A stretch of DNA of 64,000 nucleotides, taken from assembly GCA_024233975.1 (NCBI GenBank), contig JACKOX010000003.1:105934-169933 (forward strand), written 5' to 3'. Source of the stretch: Rhodanobacteraceae bacterium. Its GTDB lineage: Bacteria > Pseudomonadota > Gammaproteobacteria > Xanthomonadales > Xanthomonadaceae. The translations under genes were made by a program, and so were the position numbers. The notes beneath the pieces were generated by a model. The model made no database searches and was not told where the DNA came from. It was given only the letters and a program-made list of their open reading frames with translations. Shown here in pieces: positions 1 through 8,580 of the stretch; the stretch's first letter is position 1; each line of letters begins with the position of its first letter.

Positions 1-1448
1 CGATCATCGCCGTGGCGTTTGGCGTCAGCTTCCAGTTCCTGCTTGATCAGCTTCTTGAGCTTGGCCTTGGATCCCAGCGTGGCTTCGAGCTGCTTGCGCT
101 CCTGCGCCAGGTCTTCCTGTTCGCCGCGGATCTTCATTTCCTCGAGCCGCGCCAGCTGGCGCAGCTTGGTATCGAGAACATAGTTGGCCTGTTCGTCGCT
201 GAGGCCGAAGCGCGCCATCAGGACGGGCTTGGGCTCGTCCTCGGTGCGGATGATGCGGATCACCTCGTCGATGTTGAGGAAGGCGATCAGCAGGCCGTCG
301 AGCAGGTGCAGGCGACGCTCGACCTTGTCCAGGCGGTGCTTGAGGCGACGGGTGACGGTGTCGCTGCGGAACTGCAGCCACTCGGTCAGGAGTCGCTTCA
401 GATTCTTGACCTGCGGGCGGCCATCGAGGCCGATCAGGTTCATGTTGACCCGGTAGCTCTTTTCGAGATCCGTGGTCGCGTAGAGGTGGCCCATCAGGCT
501 GTCGATGTCGACGCGGTTGCTGCGCGGCACCAGCACCAGGCGCACCGGGTTCTGGTGGTCGGATTCGTCGCGCAGGTCTTCCAGCCACGGCAGCTTCTTG
601 GCGCGCATCTGCTGGGCGATCTGCTCCAGCACCTTGGACGGGCTGACCTGGTGTGGCAGCGCCGTCACCACGATGTTGTTCTGCTCGCGCGCGAAAACGG
701 CGCGGGCGCGCACGCTGCCGTTGCCGGTTTCGTAGATGTCGAGCAGGTCGGCGCGCGGCGTGATGATCTCTGCCGCAGTGGGGTAGTCCGGGCCACGCAC
801 GTGCTCGCAGAGATCGCGCACCGTGGCGTCGGGATCGTCGATCAACCTGATGCAGGCGCTGACCACTTCGCGCAGGTTGTGCGGCGGCACGTCGGTAGCC
901 ATGCCGACCGCGATGCCGGTGGTGCCGTTGAGCAGGATGTGCGGCACGCGCGCCGGCAGCCAGGTGGGTTCTTCCAGCGTGCCGTCGAAGTTGGCGGTCC
1001 ACTCCACCGTGCCCTGGCCCAGTTCGCCCAGCAGCAGTTCGCTGATCGGCGACAGCTTGGACTCCGTATAGCGCATCGCCGCGAAGCTCTTCGGATCGTC
1101 AGCTGAGCCGAAGTTGCCTTGGCCGTCGACCAGCGGGTAGCGGAAGCTGAAGGGCTGCGCCATCAGCACCATCGCCTCGTAGCAGGCCGAATCGCCGTGA
1201 GGATGGAACTTGCCGATCACGTCACCGACGGTACGCGCGGACTTCTTGGGCTTGGACGTGGCCGAGAGCCCCAGCTCGCTCATCGAGTAGATGATGCGCC
1301 GCTGCACCGGCTTCAGGCCGTCGCCGACAAAGGGCAGGGCGCGGTCGAGAACGACGTACATCGAGTAGTCGAGGTAGGCGCGTTCGGCGTATTCGGCGAT
1401 GGGGATCTGTTCGAAGCCGTGGAAGGCGGCGCGGGTGATGTCGGTCAT
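1..1448 (-). CDS. parC: DNA topoisomerase IV subunit A, N-terminal part (C-terminus beyond window)
   Basis: ParC is the DNA breakage-reunion subunit of topoisomerase IV, which decatenates daughter chromosomes in the cytoplasm with ParE. Translation of the minus strand from the ATG at 1448 gives 482 residues that follow E. coli ParC almost block for block. The active-site tyrosine is Tyr127 in AMRYTES. The quinolone-resistance region HPHGDSACYE has Ser87 and Glu91, the wild-type (sensitive) residues equivalent to E. coli Ser80 and Glu84. The reading frame stays open to base 1, so the gene is cut by the window edge and the C-terminal DNA-wrapping domain is missing. A GyrA paralogue is the only alternative; the N-terminal spacing and the GNFGSADDPKSFAAMRY block fit ParC better. 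Confidence 0.95.
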   Translation of the reverse strand, partial: MTDITRAAFHGFEQIPIAEYAERAYLDYSMYVVLDRALPFVGDGLKPVQRRIIYSMSELGLSATSKPKKSARTVGDVIGKFHPHGDSACYEAMVLMAQPFSFRYPLVDGQGNFGSADDPKSFAAMRYTESKLSPISELLLGELGQGTVEWTANFDGTLEEPTWLPARVPHILLNGTTGIAVGMATDVPPHNLREVVSACIRLIDDPDATVRDLCEHVRGPDYPTAAEIITPRADLLDIYETGNGSVRARAVFAREQNNIVVTALPHQVSPSKVLEQIAQQMRAKKLPWLEDLRDESDHQNPVRLVLVPRSNRVDIDSLMGHLYATTDLEKSYRVNMNLIGLDGRPQVKNLKRLLTEWLQFRSDTVTRRLKHRLDKVERRLHLLDGLLIAFLNIDEVIRIIRTEDEPKPVLMARFGLSDEQANYVLDTKLRQLARLEEMKIRGEQEDLAQERKQLEATLGSKAKLKKLIKQELEADAKRHGDD

Positions 1449-1548
1449 TCAGGACGTGCTTGATGGTGGTTCAAGCCGCCGATTGTAACGGGAGCCGTCT
1501 CGCAGGCGGAGACATGCGCTGCCCGCAAGGGAAATTGGGACCCCGCAG

Positions 1549-2625
1549 TCAGCCGCTGGGCAGGCCGCCGGTACGCTCCAGCGCTTCCACGCGCAGCTGC
1601 TCGTTGGCATCGAAGCCGGATTCGCGCAGCCGGTTCAGCGCCTGCTGGCGCGCGTCAGGGCTGAGCGAAGCGTCATCGAGGATGCGCTGGCGGGCGCTGG
1701 CGTAGTCGCCGAGGCGACGATCCCAATCGGCACGCTGCTGGTCGAGTGCGGCCAGACGGTCGGCGGCGTCTTCGCCCCACAGCGCCGCGCGCTCTTCGTG
1801 GCGAGTGGCTGCGTCCATATCGAGCTGGTCGAACTGCTCGGTCTGTTCTTCGGCCAGTCGCGCGGCGTTGGCTTCGTCGCGGCTTTCGCGCTCGGAGGGC
1901 GAGCGCTGTTGATCCAGTTCGGCCAATTGCCGCGAGCGTTCGACTTCGCTGAGGTCGGGATTGGTCTCGATGGCGCGACGGGCGATGGTGTCAGCCAGCA
2001 GGCTGTTCTCCTCACCGAAAAGTGAGTCAGCCGCGTCCCCGAACCACGCGTGCTGCAGTTCCCGCAGTGCGGCGAGGCGTGCGGCCGGATCGTCGGGCAG
2101 GCTGCTGTTTTCCAGCGCCTGGCGCAGGCCGATATAGCGATCGAAGGTATCCAGCGCGGCATCGGCAATGGCGTTGCCGTGTTGCTCGCGCAGGTCACCT
2201 TCGAGCAGGCGGCGAATCTCGGCGGGGCTGAATTCGCCGCTGAGGCTCAGGTAGTAGTCGAAGCGACGCAGCAGTTCGGCATCGAGCCGCAGTTGGCCAT
2301 TACCGTCCAGCGCGACGTCACCGTCCACGTCGCTGCCACGCAGCGAGCTGTGATGGAGGCGTTCTCGCAGTGCAGCGAGTTGCGCGTCGTCCGCTTCGGA
2401 CTGCGGTGTGACGACGATGGGCTTCGCAGATTCGGCACGTCCTAGCTGAGGCGTAGTCGCCGCGGGCGCGTTACCGGGTTCCACCGGTGAAGGCGATGCC
2501 GTCGCGTCGGCGGTCCTCGAAGGCTGGTGCGTGGTCCACCAGAACAGACCGAGGGCGACAAGGGCGGCGCCCAGCAGGACGCCGCCCCGTCGAAATCGCC
2601 GTCGGCTAGTGGCAGCACTCGACAT
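1549..2625 (-). CDS. lipase-specific foldase (lipase chaperone, Lif/LimB family)
   Basis: Lif proteins are inner-membrane-anchored steric chaperones that fold the partner lipase in the periplasm before type II secretion. The 358-residue product has a basic N-terminus and one membrane anchor (about residues 14-31), a Pro/Ala-rich linker (about 35-75), then the foldase domain with SLRGSDVDG and the FDYYLS signature near residues 122-127, followed by a long charged helical region. The gene starts 10 nt after the stop of the lipase gene, the usual lip-lif operon order. The signature's Arg three residues before FDY is not exactly placed (Arg120 and Arg121 instead), a small deviation from consensus. 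Confidence 0.9.
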   Translation of the reverse strand: MSSAATSRRRFRRGGVLLGAALVALGLFWWTTHQPSRTADATASPSPVEPGNAPAATTPQLGRAESAKPIVVTPQSEADDAQLAALRERLHHSSLRGSDVDGDVALDGNGQLRLDAELLRRFDYYLSLSGEFSPAEIRRLLEGDLREQHGNAIADAALDTFDRYIGLRQALENSSLPDDPAARLAALRELQHAWFGDAADSLFGEENSLLADTIARRAIETNPDLSEVERSRQLAELDQQRSPSERESRDEANAARLAEEQTEQFDQLDMDAATRHEERAALWGEDAADRLAALDQQRADWDRRLGDYASARQRILDDASLSPDARQQALNRLRESGFDANEQLRVEALERTGGLPSG

Positions 2626-2635
2626 GCGAGGAAGC

Positions 2636-3577
2636 TCAGAGCCCGGCGTTCTTCAGCCGGTTGGCGTGCGCGCGCAGCACCGATTTCGGACTTGAGGCGA
2701 ACCAGCTGGTCAGGCCGAACACCTGGTTGACCTCGTCGAGGTGGTTCCAGCCGTAGTCGTCACGCAGCACCACGCCCATGTGCGAGGAGCACTGGCCAAC
2801 CAGGCCATCGTTCTGCTCCCAGCCGAAGAACAGGCTGCTGGCGCCGAGCAGAGGGTCGCTGGCATCGAGCACGTGCGTCAGCACCGAGGTGCCGCCCCAG
2901 GAGTAGTAGCGGATGCCGTTGACCTTGGACGCGCCCTGGCCGCAGCTGCTGGTCGGGATGCCCTGCGGGAAACGCGCGTTGAAGTCCGCCGCGCCATCGC
3001 TACTCAGCGACACCAGCGCACCCAGCGCGTCCTGCGGGTCGTTGTTGCCGGACATCACCGCGATGAAGGTCGACAGCGCGTTGACGAAGCCGGCGACCAG
3101 CGCACGGCCGGTCGAGCCGGGCGGGAAGGTCGTCGAGAGGCCGTCGGCCACTGCACTGCCCTTGTGCGGGCTGCCGATGCTGGTCACCGAGGCGACAAGG
3201 TCAGGACGCACGGCCGCGACGTAGCGGATGGTCGGCCCGCCGTGGCTGTGACCAACCAGGTTGAACTTCTGGTAGCCATAGATGGCGCGCAGGTTGTCGA
3301 GGTCGCGGATCAGCTGCTCGCCGCGGACTTCGCTGTAGTTGCTGGCCGAGTAGCTGGCCACGAACACGCGGGCACCGCCGGAACGCAGGCTGGACGGCAT
3401 GCCGTACCAGTAGTCGTAGACGCCGAGGATGGAGTCGAAGCCCAGCAGGCCGTGCGCCAGCACGATCGGATAGCGGGTCTGCGTGTAGGTCGAGGCCTGC
3501 GCCGATGGCGCCAGCGTGACGAACAGCGATAGGCAGAGCAGGGCCGCGGCAGTGCGGCCGAAAAGACGTCGAAGCAT
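2636..3577 (-). CDS. secreted triacylglycerol lipase (family I.1/I.2 alpha/beta hydrolase)
   Basis: This 313-residue secreted lipase hydrolyses triacylglycerols outside the cell. Residues 1-28 form a signal peptide ending AQA. The oxyanion region AHGLLGFDS lies at 41-49, the nucleophile Ser111 in GHSHGG, the probable catalytic Asp257 in EQNDGLV and His279 in NHLDEV. Cys212 and Cys263 can form the disulfide typical of Pseudomonas/Burkholderia-type lipases. The start at 3577 was chosen because GGGGAGGGA lies 3-5 nt upstream and a signal peptide follows; the open frame extends further but carries no signal or ribosome-binding site. The foldase gene follows directly, so folding depends on it. Export by a type II system is inferred from the family. 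Confidence 0.92.
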   Translation of the reverse strand: MLRRLFGRTAAALLCLSLFVTLAPSAQASTYTQTRYPIVLAHGLLGFDSILGVYDYWYGMPSSLRSGGARVFVASYSASNYSEVRGEQLIRDLDNLRAIYGYQKFNLVGHSHGGPTIRYVAAVRPDLVASVTSIGSPHKGSAVADGLSTTFPPGSTGRALVAGFVNALSTFIAVMSGNNDPQDALGALVSLSSDGAADFNARFPQGIPTSSCGQGASKVNGIRYYSWGGTSVLTHVLDASDPLLGASSLFFGWEQNDGLVGQCSSHMGVVLRDDYGWNHLDEVNQVFGLTSWFASSPKSVLRAHANRLKNAGL

Positions 3578-3711
3578 GATCCCTCCCCAGGTCATGTCGT
3601 TGGTTGGACTATCCGTTGGCGCCTCCCGCGCCGCGTGGCGAATCCCTTCGCGTCGGTTCATTCCCCTGTTCTGACGTCGGACCACCAGGCGATAGTCAAA
3701 CGCATGAATCA

Positions 3712-3741
3712 AACATACGTTCGAATTGTGACCGCCGTCAA
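3712..3741 (-). promoter_or_regulatory. candidate sigma-70 promoter of the lipase-foldase operon
   Basis: On the minus strand TTGACG (3741-3736) is separated by 18 nt from TATGTT (3717-3712), giving a leader of about 130 nt before the lipase start. TGTGA-N6-TCAAG at 3727-3742 overlaps the -35 box and matches the CRP/Clp consensus in 8 of 10 positions, which would suit catabolite control but is weak evidence. The 233-bp gap 3578-3810 is the divergent control region of the lipase and the sigma-factor gene; no other feature was recognised in it. Confidence 0.45.
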
Positions 3742-3810
3742 GAACTGCTTTGATTCGGTCTGGCGATGGGCGCTGGTAGACTCGGGACTTCGTCGCGATT
3801 GCTGCTTCCC

Positions 3811-4398
3811 ATGCACAACAGCCAGCCCGCATCCACGGCGACGCTGATCGGGCGTATCCACGCCGGACACAGTGAGGCTCGCGACGAACTGTTCGCGCGC
3901 TGCCTGCCGATGCTTCGCCGCTTTGCACGGGGGCGCCTGCCCACCGGACGGCGCGATCTCGCCGAGACGGAAGATCTGGTCCAGCTGACGCTGATGCGTG
4001 CACTCAACCGGCTGGACGACTTCGATGCCCGCGGACGCGGCGCCTTCTTTGCCTACCTGCGCACCGTGATGCTGAACGCCGTGCGCGAGGAGCTGCGGCG
4101 CCTGCAGCGGCATCCGCATGTCGATGGCGAACCGGATGAGCATGCCAGCGCTGGGACGCTATCCGGAGACCTGATCGAAGACAGCGTGGTCGCCAACGCG
4201 ATCGGCGGCGAGACGCTGGCGGCCTACGAGCAGGCACTGGAAAAACTGGACGAACGCCAGCGGCAAGCAGTGATCCTGCGCGTGGAGTTCGATCTCAGCT
4301 ATGCGGAGATCGCACTGGAGCTCGACTGTCCTTCGGCGGACGCGGCGCGGATGCAGGTTGCCCGTGCCCTCAAACGGGTGGCGGAACTGATGCCCTGA
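3811..4398 (+). CDS. ECF-type RNA polymerase sigma factor
   Basis: This 195-residue protein has the two-domain layout of extracytoplasmic-function sigma factors. A region 2 helix set lies around ETEDLVQLTLMRALNRLDDF, and a C-terminal region 4 helix-turn-helix around LDERQRQAVILRVEFDLSYAEIA. The start at 3811 was chosen because homologous factors begin close to this point and the residues encoded upstream do not look like sigma sequence; no strong ribosome-binding site is visible. No anti-sigma gene follows. Instead a secreted propeller-like protein and a transmembrane Ser/Thr kinase lie downstream on the same strand, so activation by phosphorylation, known for some ECF groups, is a plausible inference. 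Confidence 0.88.
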   Translation: MHNSQPASTATLIGRIHAGHSEARDELFARCLPMLRRFARGRLPTGRRDLAETEDLVQLTLMRALNRLDDFDARGRGAFFAYLRTVMLNAVREELRRLQRHPHVDGEPDEHASAGTLSGDLIEDSVVANAIGGETLAAYEQALEKLDERQRQAVILRVEFDLSYAEIALELDCPSADAARMQVARALKRVAELMP

Positions 4399-4495
4399 AC
4401 GTTCGTTTCGTCGCTGCCCGGCATTCAACCCGGAGTGGCGATCTGCCATCTGTCGTCCGGAGGCGAGGTAATTGAACAAGAGGAGGGAGGTTCAC

Positions 4496-6277
4496 ATGCA
4501 GCGTATCGTTTTCCGCATGCTGGCTGGTGCCATGCTGGCCGGCGTCGCACCATTCGCCGCGGCGATTTCGCCGGGCGTGGTGATTACCCAGCTCAGTGAC
4601 ATCCAGCAGCCGAATGGCGATGCCGCCGGGCTCAAGGTGTCGGCCAATGGCGCTACCCTCTGTTTCGTTGCGGATCGTGATACCGACGAGGCAAATGAGC
4701 TGTTCTGCAGCGATAGCGGCAATCCACAGACGGCGACACGGATCAGCGGTCTGCTGCCGTCCGGGAGCGCTGCCACCTATGTGACTCTGAGCAGTGATGG
4801 TTCGACGGTGTACTACCTCGCGCCGGAGCTGAATGGCAACAAGGTGGAACTGTTCCGCGCACCGACCGATGGCAGCAGTCCGGCAACCCGCTTGAATGCC
4901 CAGCTGCTTCCGCCGGATGGCGATGTCAAAAGCTTCGAACTGCTGGAAGCTCAGCAGAAGGTGATTTACAGCGCCGCCGCGGAAACCGACAACGTCTTCG
5001 AACTGTATGTGGTCGATCTGGCGATGCCGGGGCAGGCGACCAAGCTGAGCGGGCCGGTAGTGGCCTCGGGAACCGGCGTCAAGCAGTTCCGCTTCGACGA
5101 AAGCACGTCACGCGTCTACTACACGTCCGAGCAGCAGGAGGTCGACAAGATCGAACTCTATGGCAACGCGCTGGCCGGCGGTGCGTTGGTAAAGCTGAAT
5201 GCACCGATCAACAGCGGCGAGTTCATCGGCTCCTTTGGATTCATTCCGGGTGGCGCGCAGATCCAGTATCGCGTGGTGCCGACCACCGGTCCGCTCAACA
5301 CGTGGGTGGCTTCGGCGACGCAGTCGGGCACCGCCTGGCGGCTGAATCAGACGCTGCAGTCCAATGGTTCAGCCACAGTGGTGACCACGTCGCCCGATGC
5401 CAGTCGCATCGTGTTCGTCGCCGATGCCACGGTCGACAGCCGTTTCGGCCTGTATTCGCGGGCGCTGGACGGCAGTGAGCCACTGCCGGTCACTATCGAC
5501 AGCGCGATCATCGAGTTCCCGCCGATGACCCTGAACACACTGCCACGGGTGGACTATCTCGACGACAACACACTGCTTTACGTGGATGCCTACAACAATG
5601 ACGGCATCGGCAAGCTGGTCACCCGGGATGACGAGGCTGCCAGCAGCCCGACGGTGCTGAGCGGTTCGCTGGATGTCGGCGACTACCGGATTGCGGGTAA
5701 TCGTGGCGAGGCGGTGGTTGCCTACGATGCTGCTGGCGTTTCGAACCTGGCCAGGGTGGCGCTGGACGCCAGCGGCGCCACGCCGTTGACGTCGATTGTG
5801 GCCAACGCCGGCGTCATCGCGCTGTCTTCCATCGATCCCGCCGGGCGCTACTGGGTGTATCTCGCCGATCCCACGGTTCCTGATCGCCGCGAACTGTTCC
5901 GGATCGATCTGGATGCTCCCGGCGTGACCACGCTCAGCTCGACGGCGAGCGGTTTTCTCGGCGTGAATCGGGCCTCCGCCAGGTCGGTGGTCGACGGCGG
6001 CTGGGTCTGCTTCGACGAGGACCATTTCTCCAGCATGACGCTGATCAGTCGCTGGGTGCTTCGCTGCACCGGTCGTACCGGTGTGCCAGTCAGGGACATG
6101 GCACAGATGAGCGCCTCGATCATCAGCTCGGTCGAGCGCAACTACAGCGAGATCCTGCCGGCACCGGACACGCCGGATCGGGTCTTCTACGCTGCCGACA
6201 TACCAAACGACGACCAGTACGAGGCCTACCAGTCCGAGATCAACACCTTGCTGTTCGCGAACGGGTTCGAAGACTGA
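4496..6277 (+). CDS. secreted beta-propeller-like protein (TolB/WD40-type repeats) with FxxGFE tail
   Basis: A 593-residue exported protein of unknown function. Residues 1 to about 23 form a signal peptide ending AAA. The rest is built of recurring blocks of about 50 residues such as 'SSDGSTVYYLAPE.NGNKVELFRAP', with aromatic YY/VYY strands followed by ELF/ELY, as in TolB-like six-bladed propellers. The start at 4496 has GAGGAGGGAGG 5-15 nt upstream; an upstream TTG in frame at 4472 lies before this Shine-Dalgarno and was rejected. The protein ends LLFANGFED, matching the tail of the beta-helix protein at 8581-9702. It sits between the ECF sigma factor and the Ser/Thr kinase and could be the extracytoplasmic partner of that pair (inference). 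Confidence 0.75.
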   Translation: MQRIVFRMLAGAMLAGVAPFAAAISPGVVITQLSDIQQPNGDAAGLKVSANGATLCFVADRDTDEANELFCSDSGNPQTATRISGLLPSGSAATYVTLSSDGSTVYYLAPELNGNKVELFRAPTDGSSPATRLNAQLLPPDGDVKSFELLEAQQKVIYSAAAETDNVFELYVVDLAMPGQATKLSGPVVASGTGVKQFRFDESTSRVYYTSEQQEVDKIELYGNALAGGALVKLNAPINSGEFIGSFGFIPGGAQIQYRVVPTTGPLNTWVASATQSGTAWRLNQTLQSNGSATVVTTSPDASRIVFVADATVDSRFGLYSRALDGSEPLPVTIDSAIIEFPPMTLNTLPRVDYLDDNTLLYVDAYNNDGIGKLVTRDDEAASSPTVLSGSLDVGDYRIAGNRGEAVVAYDAAGVSNLARVALDASGATPLTSIVANAGVIALSSIDPAGRYWVYLADPTVPDRRELFRIDLDAPGVTTLSSTASGFLGVNRASARSVVDGGWVCFDEDHFSSMTLISRWVLRCTGRTGVPVRDMAQMSASIISSVERNYSEILPAPDTPDRVFYAADIPNDDQYEAYQSEINTLLFANGFED

Positions 6278-6287
6278 GGTCGCCCGG

Positions 6288-8543
6288 ATGTCCGCGTCGC
6301 CAAGTGACCCGACCGATGCGGCCGAACGCGGTCTGAGCGAGGCGGCGGAAAGCGTTGCGGATGGATATGGTGTTGATGTCGCGGTCAACGTTGATGGTGA
6401 ATCGGGCCGGGTAATGGGAAACCTGGCCAGATTGTCGGCGCTGCGCCAGGCATTCCGGCGACTCGACCAGGATGGCGAAACGGACTTCGCTGGGGAAACG
6501 CGGGACTTGCCGCGCGAGTGGGGACACCTGCGCATCGCGGAGGCGCTGGGTCGCGGTGGCTTCGGTACGGTGTACCGCGCCTACGATCCCCTGCTGGAGC
6601 GCGAGGTGGCGCTGAAGCTGCGTCGCGAGGATCGTTCCAACCAGGAAGCGTCGCCGGCGACCCGCGGCTATATCGACGAAGCCAGGCGGCTGGCGCGGGT
6701 TCGACATCCGAATGTGCTGGCCGTGCATGGCGCCGGTATCCACGACGGGCGCGCGGGCCTGTGGTCGGACCTGATCGAGGGCGAGAGCCTGGAGCAGCGG
6801 CTGTCGCGGGGCCCGCTGTCGCGTGACGAGCTGCTCGCGCTGGCGAGCCAGCTGCTGCAGGCCCTCCGCGCCATCCACGATGCTGGCCTCGTGCATGGCG
6901 ACCTCAAGGCGGCCAACGTGATGTATGACGACGGGCGGGCCGTGCTCATGGACTTTGGTGCCGCCCATGCCGTTGGCGAACGGCCGCGGCAAGGGTCGGT
7001 GGACTGCATGGCGCCGGAGCTGCTCGCCGGTGAGCGCGGCGATGCCCGCGGTGATCTGTATTCGCTGGGTGCGCTGCTGCGACGGGCTGCGGGGGCGGAA
7101 GATGGCCCCTCGCTGCGACGATGCCTGGGTCGCTCCTTTGCCGCACTGATCGAGGACCTGATGGCGACGAAGCCGGATCACCGTCCGGAGGCCGCACAGG
7201 CCGCGCAACGATTGCAGGCGATCACGAGTGCGCCTGCACGCCGACGACGCAGGCTCGGCGTCGGGCTGGTTATTGGGAGCCTGCTGATTGGCCTGCTGGT
7301 CAGCCTGGTCGCGCTGCAACGCGTCCGCGAAGCGCGGGAGCGCAGCGACCGCATCAAGGAACTGCTGGTTTCCGGCATCCAGAACGCGGCGCCGACGCGG
7401 CAGACTGGCCCCGCGTCGCTGCAGACCATGCTGGATTATCTGGCCAGTGAAGCGCCGGAACGTCTCCAGGATTTCCCCGAAGCCCTTGCTGACATGCGCC
7501 TCGTCATCGGCTCCGGCATGGCGGATCTCGGTGAAGTCGAGGAAGGACTGTTGGTTGCGGAGGTCGGCCTGCAGGTGTTGCGGGAGCAGCCCGACGTCAC
7601 CGATCTCCACCTTGCCAACGCCTACAACCTGGTGGCGATCATGCGCGGCAAGCTCGGCAGGACCGCGGACGCCCGGCAGGCGGCGGAGCAGGCCATCCAC
7701 CTCTTGCAACAGCTGCCTGAAGGGGATCAGGGGCGGCGTGTTGGTCTGATCCGTACGCGCAGCCTGCTGGGCAACCTGCTTACCGACGAGGGCGACTGGC
7801 TGGGTGCCGTGGCCGCGCATCGCGCCAACCTCGCGGATCGCACCGCGTTGCTGGGTCCCGACGCCACGGGGCTGGCGGTGGATGAATACAACCTGGGCAC
7901 TGCGCAGACCACCTGCGGTGACTTCAAGGGCGCCTTGCAGAACCTGGAACGTGCCGCCGAGCGCCTGCGTGATGCTGGTGCCGCGGATTCCGCCCGCATG
8001 GCCTACGTGCTGCATGGGCAGGCCGTCGCGCTCTTGCGCCTTGGGCGGTTGGAGGCGTCTGCGGACATGGCGGATCGCGCGGACGCCCTGTACCAGCGTG
8101 TTCTCGGTCCGCAGCATGTCTCGGCGATACGGCTGGCCATTTTCCGTACCGAGTGGCTGCGCCTGAGTGGCGAACCCGAGCAGGCCTACGCACGCTACCG
8201 GGAGCTTGTCGCCGATCCGGCAACGCAGGCGCTGCTGAATACCTCAATGCGGCTTTATGGCGTCGACATGCTCGTGGATGCCGGGCGCTATGCCGAAGCG
8301 CGGGTGGCGCTGGACGAGGTGCGTGCGAACCAGCGTCCGCTGGATTTGCCGTTGCAGCCGTATATCGACGCTGTCCGTACGTGGATTGACGCGCAGGCAG
8401 ACGACGGGGTATCGGCACCGCTTGACGCGACGACGGCCGCCGCGCGGATCCGCGCCGCCACGCTGCACATGCGCGACAGCGGGTACGGCCAGCTTCCCCA
8501 GCTCGCGCGAATGGATGACTGGGTCGCCCGGCTGGATCGCTGA
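6288..8543 (+). CDS. transmembrane serine/threonine protein kinase with TPR-like C-terminal region
   Basis: This 751-residue protein is a Hanks-type kinase. It has the glycine-rich loop GRGGFGTVY (about 88-96), the ATP-binding lysine in VALK (Lys110), the catalytic loop HGDLKAANV with Asp205 (HGD replaces the common HRD), and DFG at 222-224. A single membrane helix at about 323-343 is followed by about 400 residues of paired helices resembling tetratricopeptide repeats. By topology these would lie outside the cytoplasm. The start at 6288 lies 10 nt after the previous stop with GAGGT upstream. The gene closes the sigma factor-propeller-kinase cluster, suggesting that an external signal sensed by the repeats controls the ECF factor. 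Confidence 0.88.
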   Translation: MSASPSDPTDAAERGLSEAAESVADGYGVDVAVNVDGESGRVMGNLARLSALRQAFRRLDQDGETDFAGETRDLPREWGHLRIAEALGRGGFGTVYRAYDPLLEREVALKLRREDRSNQEASPATRGYIDEARRLARVRHPNVLAVHGAGIHDGRAGLWSDLIEGESLEQRLSRGPLSRDELLALASQLLQALRAIHDAGLVHGDLKAANVMYDDGRAVLMDFGAAHAVGERPRQGSVDCMAPELLAGERGDARGDLYSLGALLRRAAGAEDGPSLRRCLGRSFAALIEDLMATKPDHRPEAAQAAQRLQAITSAPARRRRRLGVGLVIGSLLIGLLVSLVALQRVREARERSDRIKELLVSGIQNAAPTRQTGPASLQTMLDYLASEAPERLQDFPEALADMRLVIGSGMADLGEVEEGLLVAEVGLQVLREQPDVTDLHLANAYNLVAIMRGKLGRTADARQAAEQAIHLLQQLPEGDQGRRVGLIRTRSLLGNLLTDEGDWLGAVAAHRANLADRTALLGPDATGLAVDEYNLGTAQTTCGDFKGALQNLERAAERLRDAGAADSARMAYVLHGQAVALLRLGRLEASADMADRADALYQRVLGPQHVSAIRLAIFRTEWLRLSGEPEQAYARYRELVADPATQALLNTSMRLYGVDMLVDAGRYAEARVALDEVRANQRPLDLPLQPYIDAVRTWIDAQADDGVSAPLDATTAAARIRAATLHMRDSGYGQLPQLARMDDWVARLDR

Positions 8544-8580
8544 ACCAGGCGAAGCGGCCGCGCAGGGTCAGGCGGAGGCG

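Noticed and set aside
12..1106. Long open frame of 364 codons on the plus strand over parC
   Set aside because: The minus strand gives an uninterrupted ParC sequence; the plus-strand frame is a composition artefact of GC-rich coding DNA.
1482..1510. TACAAT on the minus strand as a parC promoter
   Set aside because: No acceptable -35 box at 16-18 nt; too weak to annotate.
6240..8117. 625-codon minus-strand open frame over the kinase gene
   Set aside because: Shadow of the kinase; it would also overlap the end of the propeller gene.
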